A stretch of DNA of 64,000 nt, taken from assembly GCA_022496805.1 (NCBI GenBank), contig CM040100.1, positions 11,995,009 through 12,059,008 on the forward strand. The letters are read 5' to 3'. Below the pieces are notes generated by a model. The model searched no databases. It was not told the origin of the DNA and was given only the letters and a program-made list of their open reading frames with translations. The DNA is from Pohlia nutans (taxonomy: Eukaryota; Streptophyta; Bryopsida; Bryales; Mniaceae). Below are positions 36,330-46,928 of the stretch, one piece after another (position 1 is the stretch's first letter; the number at the start of each line of letters is the position of its first letter). The translations under genes were made by a program, and so were the position numbers.

Positions 36330-36879
36330 TTAACCACAAAATCAATCCATTGTCTTCCAAATCTCATACTGAACAATGATAGTAGTAGGCCAAATGCGTC
36401 TACAATCAACCTTCCCTCTTTAATGAAAATATATTAAAATTCTGATAAATTTTGATTATTTTTAAAAATAAAGGATAATTCAGATAAAGTAAATTGATGT
36501 AGAAGAGACAACAACTGTTCACAAACAACTAGTTTTAGCACAAAAGGTGTACAGGTGATTTCAACTTCTAAAAAATTGTAGAATTGTCATGGAATTGTTG
36601 AAAATTTACGAAACAAGTAAGGTTGGGTTTGATTTTTGAGAGGCTATATAATAAAGTTGTGTTAAAAAATTGCATGTGCCCATCAAGATGGCAGAATGAA
36701 AAGAATTGCTTGTAGCTTCATCTACCGAATGTTTACAAAACATTACTATATGACAATGGCCATAACCCATTTTTATCACTTTAATCATAAATTTCCACTA
36801 CGTAAAACAGCAATAGATCATGTGACAACATCAAGATTATTCATAATTTTCAAATTTCAACTTCTCAAAGACAGGATAA

Positions 36880-37400
36880 AAATACACAAGTGGCAAGCTT
36901 TTTCAACATGCCAAACACCCGATCTCTAATTCAAAGTAGAAACTAAAACAAGTTTGTTCCTTGTGAAGCCCATCTTATGAGAGCGGGCATGGGCTCTTCA
37001 AGGGGCACTGAGACAAACCTACACACGTACTCGTACTAGAGGTAAAAAACTAAAATAAAAGCGTGTCCCTATTTTTGAACATGATGGATCCATCTAGACT
37101 AATTTGGACTGGCAAATTCCATACATAGAATTAAAATTTCCAAAAAAACACCTAGACCCTCTAAAATGAGAAGACCAGAAAATGGATATCGGTAGTATGA
37201 GTATGGGTGTAATTTCGCTCTAGTTGCCCTTAAGGAGAATATCCATGAGAGACTTGCGCCTGCTCTCTACAAAGAAAATAAACAAAATTTAGTCCTTGCT
37301 TTGGATTAGAAGATGGGTGTTGAAGCAATTGGATGGACTTGCCACTTCCTCAAACCAAGGCCGTTGTTTTTCACAGACCCGCTCTCATTTTTATCAGAGG
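36880..37400. mobile_element. Element with long inverted ends related to the GAGAGCGGGTC repeat
   Basis: CAAGTGGCAAGC..AACACCCGATCTCTAATTC on the left is repeated in inverse on the right (GGATTAGAAGATGGGTGTTG .. CTTGCCACTT). The right copy continues to AACAACGGCCTTGG-like and GAGCGGGTC sequence (inverse), also found at 23484 and 25595. Outer boundaries and target duplication not resolved. Confidence 0.5.
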
Positions 37401-37842
37401 AGAATGAAAGGAGATTGAACAGTGAACCATTTATCTATTTTCTGCAAAAGCAAGGTTAGGTCTCCTATGGGGAGTGGATCTTAGGGCCTATTTCCATGTG
37501 GAACCCAACCCGACATTGAACTGACAGGTTGGCTGGCTTCTATGCAAAGTTTTACAACCCATCCCGTCATAAATCATGTCAGGTTCTATTATGTGTCTTC
37601 GCCACAACTCTCAAACAAAAAACGGCTTGGAAGACCCAACATTGATTGGAAACGAAGCTAAACTGCGCCATGTGTCTTAAAAGTAATTTTCAATCAAATC
37701 CGTGCATTATTGCAAAGGTTGTTTAAGTTAAATGCACTTTCCAAACAAGCCTCGGTGGCATAGTATTTGTTTTTCACACACATGTCACTGGTAGAAAGGT
37801 GTAGTTACTATTCCTGATTGAAGAAATTATGTATGGGTAAAG

Positions 37843-38116
37843 CCCTGACTCTAAATCCCCCCCCCTCGACATTAATGCAAGCACAATTCATCCATGGGCC
37901 CCATTTTCCCAAATTTCCATTTCGGGCACCATAGGGTCTTTTTTTGGCAATTTTTTTTTTGCAAATTTGGGACCTACAACCTCAAATTCATCTAAGAGGA
38001 CCCCCTCAGGAATTTCAAACCCTTGAAAGAGGGGGTTATTTTTTTAAGATGAGCCCAAAATAGGGGGCAATTTTTGTCCTCTTGCATTAACGTCAAGGGG
38101 GGATTTAGAGTCTGGG
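37843..38116. mobile_element. Mutator-type MITE, copy 2
   Basis: Ends CCCTGACTCTAAATCCCCCC and the inverse of CCCAGACTCTAAATCC, flanked by TGGGTAAAG (37834-37842) and TGGGTAGAG (38117-38125), 8 of 9 bases alike. Confidence 0.75.
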
Positions 38117-38199
38117 TGGGTAGAGTGAACAATTGAATTTTTGGAGGTTTTTTCTACAGTGGCCGTCTGTAGTTGATGTCAGGTTGGGTTCCACATGGA

Positions 38200-39461
38200 A
38201 ACAGGCCCTTAGAGTGGGGGGCAGCTAGGCCAGGGAGCAGAGTGACTGCACAAGGAAATCAAGGCGGGTCAAGGGCAAGAGAAGAGCGAAGGGCCAAGGA
38301 ATCGTTAATCCACAAGAAGCGAACATTCCATTCCGCGGCGCCCCCAAGGCCCCGCCCACCTCACAGCGCCAGCCCACGCCACAGGCCATTTTCTCACTGC
38401 TCGTTGCTCTTTCTCCTTGGCAGCTGCAGCCACCTTGCCTTGCCACCTTCCTTCTCTGCCTGCTTGCCTGCCTATCTTTAGGCTGCCCTTTGCCTCGCCA
38501 TCCGCCATCTGCAGCACCACTGCAGCTGACTCCTCCGCCATCGTCACCTTTTCTATTCTCTCTCGTTGTTTCCCCTCCTTTCCTGCGACCCTACCCACAC
38601 CCCAGTTTTGTTTCTTCCCCACTTTGGCACCCCAACTCCCCCACCTTTCCGCTCATACCCAGTTCGTTGCCTGCCTCCTTGCCGTGCCCTCCGCCAACAC
38701 CCCACCTCTCCTGCTCAGCCAACTCCTCTTATTCCGTTTTCGGGAACCAATTCAATCGCCGCGTCACTGAATCATTCGTTGCATGAGCGTTCTTTTCTTG
38801 CATGTGTGTCACTCGAACTTAATTCTTCTGTTACGTTAGTTTACAGGGTTTCGAAGTTAGAGCGTGTTTGAGAGATCAGCGGTTTGCTGTTGTGGGGATC
38901 GAGTGATCAAGGACTCGAGAGTGTTTTGGGTACGATCGTGAGTGTGGAATTCAGGGGAATTGTAGAAAGCGATCAAGATGAGTGAGAACGAAAGGTAGCG
39001 GCCGTGCTTCGACAGACGTAGCGTAAGATACCGGAAGACTTCTTGTCTGCATTTGTTCCGGGGTCGCAGATACGGATAGCGTGCACCGGGATTTGGGGGT
39101 CGATATATGTACAGTGCCGTGACTCGGTGGATCTGATCTTGAGACTCGTCTAAGTCAAAATTCTGCTCTCCCTCTCAGTGGCGTCTCTTGCAGGAATTTC
39201 GCTTTCGATCAATTCGACAAACAGTGCGTGCACGCCTCGAGCTATGTTGCGCCATCACATCGGGCATCGAAACCTTGTCGTTGAGCCTCCGCCATTGCAC
39301 AGAATCATGTCCTTCGTCTTCCACCCAGCTTGGAAGATTTTCAAGTAGAGAGAGGGAGGCGCCACGATCGCCGGGAAAGAAATAAATGCTGGTGGTTTAA
39401 ACAATTTCACAGTGAGCGCAGTTTGGTTTGAGAACAAACAAACAGCCTTGGGGGATCCAAC
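38200..39461 (+). promoter_or_regulatory. GC-rich promoter and long 5' leader of the HSPRO-like gene
   Basis: Base composition rises sharply from about 38200 to the start codon. A CT-rich stretch (38400-38780) is typical of plant promoters and leaders. A short upstream frame ATG AGT GAG AAC GAA AGG TAG begins at 38978. AAAG|GTAGCG at 38991 and CTCTTGCAG|GAATTTC at 39193 could bound a 0.2 kb leader intron. The Pro/Ser-rich frames here (to 117 residues) look like translated leader sequence. Confidence 0.5.
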
Positions 39462-42400
39462 ATGGAGGAGCTGATGGAGAAGTACCGGGAGTATCAGGAC
39501 GTCGATCCGCACACGCTAACTGCACGCGGTGTGCATTGCGCGCTCTTTCCCGGCACGCCAGTGGAAGTCTCGCTGGCCAACTGCGACATTGAAGCATTGG
39601 TGCAACCATCGCCAGATCAAGTGGAGGCTTATGAGATGTATCTCCATCTTGCGGAGCTCCAGCGGCTATGGCGAACGCGCGTCTGCCCGAACTGGGCAAA
39701 CGAACCCATCGTCAAGCCTGCGCTTCATGCACTGGAGATGGTGTTCCGCATGATGACGAGCATTTTGCAAGACGCGCGGCCTTACATTGCGAGAGAGGAG
39801 TGGCTGAGGAAACTTGAGTCTCTTGCGAACATGGAGATTGAGCTCGTCTCGCACCTTGTGGAGGGCGATAAGCGGGCTCCTGCGACTGCTGCGGGCTCTG
39901 TGCCTCTGGCGTGGCAGAGGCACGGCTCTTCAAGGCCTTTTGTTAGCCGCAGTAGTCAGTCCAGCTTGCTGTCTATATTGCCGAATTGGAAGGGCGCGCA
40001 GAACTTGAGGGCCAGACTGTTGTATGCTATTGAAGGCCATATGCTGCGTGCGCCCTTCACTCTGGGCCTTGGCGAGCCTAACCTTGCTGGCAAACCGCTC
40101 TTGGAATACGACCGCATCTGCATGCCTTCCGAGGTACTCACCGACCTCTTGCCTGACGTCCCAAAACAATAACCACAACATCAGAGTTTGAATGTGTGAT
40201 CATAACAGTGACCATAACATAGTTTGAATGTGTGACACGTCTGCAGCAGTGACCATAACAGTGATCATAACATAGTTTGAATGTGTGCCAAGTCTGCTAC
40301 AATGATCATGTTGTAATTTGAATGTGTGCCAAGTCTGCAACAATGATCATGTTATAATTTGAATGTGTGCTAAAGTCTGCAACAATGGCCATACCATAGT
40401 TTGAATGTGTGACAAGTCTGCCTCAGTCCATGATAGTGTGGCAAGTGTACAGAAGGTCTGGGTGTGTCGGTAGTTTTAGTTACTTGTTAACAGGGTTTCG
40501 AGGAGGATTAGAATGTTTCAAGAGCTTTTAGACAACATTATAAATGGAAGGTCACAATGATCTTATGGTACATGGGCAGACCTCCGTATGACGATTGGGA
40601 GAACTCCCTACAGAGGCCTTCTCATGATATATAGGGAGGCCTAACAATCGGAAGATTCTCTTTGTTTGAAAGTTTCTGAAACAGTCCAGTTTTATGGAAT
40701 ATGCTGTTTTTTGTGTAACTGTTTAACTCCTAAAAGGACGAAGAAGCCCGCATTGAGCCTCATTTGTTTTTCACCTTTTTTGAGTAGATCCTTTGTGGAC
40801 CTTCTTTTGTTCAAATTTATTTGTCTTTTGACCAACACATGCAATGTTCTTCACTGATTCTGGTGATATAAAATTTGGTACATCTGATTGATTATATTTT
40901 TTACAATATAATCAATCGAATTGGGCATTTTTAAAAACCATGAATCCCTTGTCCTTTAGGGGTTAAGATTTTGTAGTTGTTTGATAGGTATATGATTCAC
41001 ATCCTTGCGCTGCTGCAGGTGTACGCATGTCGACAAGCGGCGCCAGGCCATCCCGAAGACCATACGTTATCTACTGTTCATCAGATTTTGGAGGCATGGC
41101 TGATGGTGGCACAGGGTTTGTTGCAATCAATCGAGGAACGAGTGAAAGCCGGTGATCCTGTAGGGGCTGCTAAGAAATGCTGGCTTGTAGAAAGGGTCTG
41201 GAAGCTTCTGTTAGCCACCATGGATCTTCTCCAAGTCATGGATCCTGATGACTTCATGCGCCTGAAACATGAGCTTGCCATCAACACCAAATCTGAAGCA
41301 GGAGTTGATTACGGATCTGAGCACGTTGGCGGAGGTGGGTTCTGCACCTCCTGGTTATCGTCTTTTTCTTTACAATCTCTATTGTTTACTAGGTTCACTT
41401 TCAGTTAGTAATGTAAGGCTACCTAACTGAGGATAAAGTAGGTACTGTTCATGTGTAATGATCTTCTGAATAAGTGGCCTTTTCAGAGTCAGCTGAAACT
41501 CAATTGGAAACGAAGAAGTGTGCATGAAAAATGAACTACAGCTTGTTACTTAACTCATTAAGCGCAATGGAATAGGGATTCAATTTAGAATAGAACGAGT
41601 TTGCTAAAATCCTCGTACAGGTGGTAATTTCAGAATCATGTTAGTTCTTTGGAGAAAGAAGAATCTCTTTGTGCCCCATTTGATAGCCTGACACTTCTAT
41701 TGTTGGTTTTGGCTTTTGTCCATTGCAGGTGCATATTGTCTCCGATCCACGAAGTTGCGAGAGGTTACCAAAGCTTGTAAAGAGCTCAGGCACTTGGTGC
41801 CCAAAGCAGTGGGCGTGGAGGCAGACCCCAAAGGAGGTCCACGTCTCCAGGAGGCCATAATGGAGCTTTTCCACACACATGGAAACATGGGAACATCTGG
41901 CATTTCATCCCATTCCAGTGTGATTCATCTCCTGCAGTCCTTCCAAGCCGTGGAAGTTTCTGTGCGTCAGTTTTACTTCTCGTACCAGCAGCTGGTGATA
42001 GCCGTGATGGGAAGTGGAGAGTACAAGGGCGCTGTGCAAACAGAGATCTCTGCTGCCGAAGCTCTCTCGCAGCTCTATTTTGAGCCCCCTTATTTTCCCA
42101 GCCTTGATGGAGCCAAGACGTTCCTCGGTAGCTATTGGCATCACAACCCTGACTTGGAAGAAGGAGCTATCATGCGCGAGCTTGCGCAAGCTAAGGCCAG
42201 GAGCATGCATAATAATAATGGACAGAAGAGATCTGCCAATATCATGCAGGGGAGTAGCTCGCTGCCTGCAGATCGAGATGTGACAATGAAGGTACGCTCT
42301 AATCCTTTTGCTTGATTTCTTCCAGTAACATTTGGTATTTACAGAGACCAAGGTAAACAAACTGCAGATTGGATTGCAGTCATAACATTCTTTAGCCATT

Positions 42401-42924
42401 GAAGCACTGCACCCTTTCTTTTTACAGATGCACTCAACCCTCTCCAATTACGCATTCTGAAAGTGCACATTCCTTATATATCCACACAATCTGTCATGTT
42501 GTGTATACAACTTTTACAGGTGAAGTCGTGGATTTGGAAGCCCCCATAGGCAGTGTCATTAGAGAGGGCTGAGTGTAATGCACTAACAATGTAATGCATC
42601 GATGCTTAATTTTATATTGATTTTATATCTCTCAATCTTACTCTTGTTGTATCTTTTTACAAAGATTGGTAAAATGTGTGTCGATAGATACCCAAGATTT
42701 AGGGCATCACGGCAAGTCAGGGCGTTACAGGGAATGATATGGTTACACTTGTGTTTTGGAGGTTGAGATTTGTTGAAGTACTCAATGCTTTTTCTTATGT
42801 TTTTTTTTTGCCTTTTATGATGCCACAGGAAGCCTCGAATTCTTCTGAAAAGAAGCCGTTTGTGAACGTCAATCTCGCGTACAAGCAGTGCTACATGCAC
42901 AACGGTGCTACAGGTGGAATGTAA
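39462..42924 (+). CDS. HSPRO: HSPRO-like protein (Hs1pro-1 / SnRK1-interacting stress protein family)
   Basis: Exons 39462-40133, 41019-41334, 41729-42291, 42829-42924; 548 residues. The family was named from the sugar-beet Hs1pro-1 nematode-resistance locus; Arabidopsis HSPRO1/2 are stress- and pathogen-induced proteins that bind SnRK1. Diagnostic blocks in order: YLHLAELQRLWRTR..NW, VKPALHALEMVFRMM, ARPYIAREEWLRKLESLA, TLGLGEPNLAGKPLLEYDRI, TVHQILEAWLMVAQGLL, CWLVERVWKLL, MDPDDFMRLKHEL, VGVEADPKGGPRLQEA, RQFYFSYQQLVIAVMGS and PPYFPSLDGAKTFLGSYW. The second and third introns are phase 1 and 0, the first is phase 0. It is longer than Arabidopsis HSPRO2 (about 435 residues), chiefly by a C-terminal tail of about 75 residues; the last exon is the least certain. 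No catalytic motif is known for the family. Confidence 0.85.
40175..40425. repeat. Tandem repeat in HSPRO intron 1
   Basis: Five diverged ~50 bp units built on AGTTTGAATGTGTGCCAAGT plus CTGCAACAATGATCAT. A stray unit (ACATAGTTTGAATGTGTGAC) occurs at about 47299, so the unit is not confined to this gene. Confidence 0.8.
40727..40962. mobile_element. TTAA-flanked piggyBac-like element (family D, copy 1) in HSPRO intron 1
   Basis: TTAA at 40723-40726 and 40963-40966. Ends CTCCTAAAAGGACGAAG and the inverse of CCCCTAAAGGACAAGGG; 236 bp. A second copy, split by a large insertion, occupies 44080-46924. Confidence 0.75.
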
Positions 42925-43567
42925 TTACTTGCTCTTACTAGAGTGAAGGAAGAATTGATAGATCTTTTCCATTGGAAGATCGACATTGTCTCAAAAGAGG
43001 TAGGCTCAAATTGTGAAAATAGTAGAAGAAGATATCAGTTAGATTGATTGTAATATTTTTCTGTGAGGTAGGGAGGGGGAGATGCAGCAGGAAAAAACCT
43101 CCTGCAGCTTCAGGACAATTTTTGTGTGCTTTACTAGGATGATAAAGATGAAAGTAGACTTGTAGAGGATTGGCTTAAATTTGAGTGTGAATTGATTTGG
43201 TAGAGAGAGAGAGTCTATCCAGCAAAAGGATATAGGAGAATTTCTCTTTCTAGTTATACTTTCTAGTTTTTTGGTCTAATGACCAAGTATGCTTGAGTTC
43301 TCGTTCAACATTTTGAATATACAATGTGTTGCTTCGTTACTTTGCCATTATTCTCTGGAAAATATTGAAGTGTACAGTAGGGGCCAGTAAAGCTGCTGCA
43401 GAGTCCCGAAATAGTGTTTTGGTAGAAAATTCAAAATGCCATAATTTCCTCAAGAATAATTCAAAAACAGTAGAGTGCTGTGGATAAATGATTGAGTCTA
43501 CTTTTTAGAAACATCAATTGAGTTTGAGTAAGATCCCATGAATTTTGCTCTAATATACTTTTATTTA
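42925..43567. other. 3' flank of HSPRO and spacer
   Basis: No gene. TACAGTAGGGGCCAGTAAAG at about 43373 resembles a Tc1-type terminus and could be the outer end of the decayed Tc1 copy at 43830-43995; no partner end was found. Confidence 0.35.
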
Positions 43568-43755
43568 TTCACTCCAAATAGTTAAAAGGTATGAAAGAAT
43601 TTGGTGATCTCTAAACTCAAGGGGAACTCAAAAAACATCTATTTTGTAAGACGGTTAAACTAGTTTTCCATGAGTTTGAAGACCACTGAGCTCTTATACA
43701 CCTAATAATTAGAGACCACCAAACTCTTCCATACCTTATAACTATTTAGAGTGAA
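43568..43755. mobile_element. Fold-back MITE, 188 bp
   Basis: TTCACTCCAAATAGTTAAAA.. and ..TTATAACTATTTAGAGTGAA are inverted ends extending about 60 bases each (including AAGGTATG and TTTGGTGATCTCT). It lies within the region of the decayed Tc1 element. Confidence 0.65.
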
Positions 43756-43829
43756 CAAGTACGAGTATATTATCGCAAAACACATGGTCTGTTATTCAAA
43801 CACAACTTTTGTTTTAGGATATCTCCAGT

Positions 43830-43995
43830 GTTTACCACCTAGTGCTACCACCTTGAGCACTAATTACAACCTTCATGCGGTTGGGCATGCTTGCTATGAG
43901 GGTGTGAAAAATCTCCATAGACACATCATTCCACACTCTTTCAATGACTTGGATCAATTCTTCTTTGTTTCTTGGTCTAGATTATCTTTGGCCAT
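43830..43995 (-). pseudogene. Fossil Tc1 transposase C-terminal fragment
   Basis: On the minus strand a frame-shifted stretch reads QETKKELIQVIERVWNDVS, then HTLIASMPNRMKVVISAQGG and a stop. It resembles the tail encoded in 5899-6898 and the ordinary Tc1 ending. The catalytic part is absent. Confidence 0.75.
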
Positions 43996-44243
43996 GAGTT
44001 TAGTGTAGACAAATGTCAGTGCATGGGGCCATTGGCATTGCAACTCATAACTATTTTCGATCACACCTTTGGTAGCCAACCCATAAAGGACAGAAGCCCG
44101 AATTGGACTTTATGTTTGTTTTATAGCGGTTTGAATAGTCATATGTGAACTTTTCTTTGTTCAATTTTGTTTTGTTTTTAGACCAACACATGCAATGCTC
44201 TTTCTTCATCAATTCTAATGATGTAAAATTTGCGTCGTGTTAA

Positions 44244-45043
44244 CCCTTTAGTGCCCAGGTAACCACTAAGTGGTCACTAGATCACTGGAAAATGAAATTC
44301 TGGAAAATCTGTGAACCATCTCAGTACAGTGTCTGAAGTTCAGATGTGTAACTTTTGATTCTGGAGATGATGCAAAAAGAAAATTTGGAATCCGACTTTC
44401 CTAGATATCCAAATACCTATGTACAAAACACCAAAATACTGCAAATACCTCAAAATACAGCAAATACTTACAAATACAGCATATGTACTATGTTGTATTT
44501 CTAGAGATTGGAAGTTTGTTATCTCGTTTTTCTTTTTGGATTGTGTTCTCTTGTTCATGTTCCATTAGTGTATGTAGTCTGATCTTGATCACTATACTAA
44601 CTCCTTTCTTATTTGAACGTATAAATTTTGTTCTAAACCGTACATGGATAAGTCACTTTCACTTATAAAATTCACAATAATTATGTATGAGTCTATACTT
44701 GACATGAAAGATTGCAATGAAGAGGTGTTGACACAAGTCATTGCTGAACATCTTCACTTTTATTTTTGAAAATTTAACCCAAATTCTATTTAACCTTGAA
44801 GTCACACACCCCCCGAAATCTCATTTTTGAGTGTGCATTATACGGTTCAAAGATATACTATAATCTTCCAATCCAACGGTCCGATCTTACCAAGATTTAA
44901 CTGAGAATTGTTTCATTAAGCTATGCTTACATTCGTACGGTTGGATACTATTAATAGTACCCCTAATTTCAATAGAGATAGATTTAAAGAAACATCACCC
45001 AGAAAAAGGTGGTTTCTCCAGAACCACCCTGGGCGGTAAAGGG
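44244..45043. mobile_element. TTAA-flanked piggyBac-like element (family E) nested in the Mutator-like element
   Basis: TTAA at 44240-44243 and 45044-45047. Starts CCCTTTAGTGCCCAGG, ends with the inverse of CCCTTTACCGCCCAGG: the closest match in the window to classical piggyBac termini. 800 bp, no transposase. Confidence 0.8.
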
Positions 45044-46013
45044 TTAAAGGTACCCCATTGAGCTTTTTGTGGGCGCTATTCTGAGCCTCAACCTCATGGG
45101 CCGTGCGGTGACTGGGTCAGCCGATAATTTGCTCCAATCCGTCCTTCCGTCAAGGCAGGCCCGTTCGTCGAGGTAGCCTCGCCCGTTGATGCAGACTTGT
45201 CGATCGATGCAGGCACGTCCGTCAAGGCAGCCCCTCTGTCGAGACAGACTCGACTGTTGGTTTTTAGAGTCGGGTTAGGGTTTTCGACTTGCAGTGAACT
45301 CTGCAGCTCTTCGTGCTCTTGTGATCAACGGCTCTTCCTGTTGTGATGGGCCGGTCGTGCTCTTGCTCTTGCTGCCGCTCGTGCTCTTGTGATCATGCTG
45401 CCGTTTGTGCTCTTGTGATCATCCTCTACAGTAATCTGCCAGCGTTGTTTGTGTGGTCCACTCTTCGTGCAATCTTATCTGTATCTTGTGTAGTCCGCTC
45501 GTGCTGTTGTAATTTGTTGTAGTTTGCCATCGTAAGCGAAGGTGCGATGTTTAGGGATTTGGAAATGTTGATGAAAGTCATGATCGTTCTAGAGTGAAGA
45601 CGGAGGTTTAGAGTTGCTCTCCAATGGCTTAGATAGGCAGCCATGCTCACCGGCTGTGCAGCTCGTTTGCTGCAGCTCTACCTCGTTTTCATGTAAGTAT
45701 GCCCTGTTACCAGTGTATTTCATGTGTTTTTTCCTTGAAGCCTAATTGACGACATAAAAGAATTTGGGAATGAATATTTGGCAAAATATTAAGCTTACAA
45801 TCATATTTTGATAGAATTTCGTCATATTTTGGTAGTTTTCTTCACAAAATCTGGCTATCTTCACAAAAATATAGAGAAAATCTGGCGAAAAACATTAAAA
45901 TTTTCTCATTTTTTTCTTTAACTAAAGATAAATGCTATATTCTGAGGAACTCCGGCAGTGATGCTCTTAGTTTGCTAATATAAATATAAACCTAAATTAG
46001 GTTTTACAAATTT

Positions 46014-46625
46014 GTGTCTCAACTCAAGAATGACATATCACTTGTTCATGTGTTCTTTATGTGTTCATGTTTTCTTTATGTGTTTATGTTTTCTTTATGT
46101 ATTCATGTGTTCGTGTTCATGTGTCTTTTATGTGTTCATGTGTTCTTTACATGTTTATGTGTTCATGTTCATGTGTTCTTTTGTGTTCATGTGAACAAAT
46201 GAACGCTCTAATGAATGAACACACAAAGAACACATAAATACATCAATGCATGAACATATGAACATACAAAGAACACATCGACAAATAATGAAAGCATGAA
46301 CACATGAAGAACACAAACATAAACACATGAACAAGAACATGAACAACAACACGAACAAATGAACACATAACGAAGACATGAACAAACAAAGAACACATGA
46401 ACACATGATGAGCACATGATGAACACATGATGAACACATCAACACATAATGAACACATGATGAACACATGAACACATAAAAAACACGTGAACACATAAAG
46501 AACATGTGAACACATAAAGGACACATTAACACAAAAGGACACATGAGCACGAATACATGAACACAAACACATGAACACATAAAGAAAACATGAACACATA
46601 AAGAACACATGAACAAGTGATATGT
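46014..46625. repeat. Inverted minisatellite of GTTCATGTGTTCTTTAT units
   Basis: 46021-46195 carries the motif TTCATGTGTTCTTTATGTG in one direction and 46200-46620 carries its inverse, so the two arrays face each other. They sit inside the longer fold-back arms (..AATGACATATCACTTG..). Long Cys/Val/His frames on both strands are only the repeat. Confidence 0.85.
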
Positions 46626-46928
46626 CATTCTTGCATTGAGAGACAAATTTGTAAAACCTAATTTAGGTCTATGCACGGGTCTATGTTTACATTAGCAAAC
46701 TAAGAGCATCGCTGCCGGAGTTCTTCACGTACATTCGATGGACGGGCGGATTGGAGCAAATTACCGGCTGACCCAGTCATCGTATGGCCCATGAGGCTGC
46801 GACTCAGAATAGTGCCCACAAAAAGCTCGAGCCGTAGAATTTGGTTCCATCTTACTTATAGTTTCCACAATATGATGAATTGAATTTGTCATTTTAAAAC
46901 CATGAATCCTTTGTCTTTTAGGGGCTAA

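Larger units (their letters stand above)
44233..46834. mobile_element. Non-autonomous Mutator-like element with long inverted ends and cargo
   Basis: TAAAATTTG (44224-44232) and TAGAATTTG (46835-46843) are the 9-base target duplication, confirmed by the unbroken sister element at 40.7-41.0 kb. Inverted ends of about 90 bases contain GAGCTTTTTGTGGGC and GCTGACCCAGTCA-like blocks. Inside: a GC-rich segment (45120-45680) with repeated TCGTGCTCTTGTGATCA and TCCGTCAAGGCAG motifs, a block shared with 28430-28670, and an inner fold-back (45945-46725) enclosing the minisatellite. The left end is broken by the TTAA element at 44244-45043. No transposase is encoded. Confidence 0.75.
44080..46924. mobile_element. 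TTAA family D, copy 2, split by a Mutator-like element
   Basis: The left part (44080-44232) follows 40727 onward (CATAAAGGACAGAAGCCC.. CCAACACATGCAATG) and the right part (46844-46924) follows the end of that element (AAACCATGAATCC..TTTAGGGG). Boundaries are CCAA and CTAA, each decayed from TTAA. The intervening 2.6 kb is the insertion described next. Confidence 0.75.

Noticed and set aside
38173..38871. Pro/Ser/Leu-rich frames to 117 residues upstream of HSPRO
   Set aside because: Three overlapping frames are all open because the leader is CT-rich; none has a domain or continues into the gene.
40134..41728. Introner origin for HSPRO introns, which also have AG|GT on both sides
   Set aside because: No inverted ends lie at the junctions, and AG|GT is common at ordinary exon borders.
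46014..46620. CRISPR-like array
   Set aside because: The repeats are contiguous minisatellite units without unique spacers of constant length, and the genome is a plant's.
46012..46676. Long Cys/Val/Phe-rich frames (to 173 residues)
   Set aside because: They are read through the facing GTTCATGTGTTCTTTAT minisatellite; all frames on both strands look alike, so there is no coding signal.
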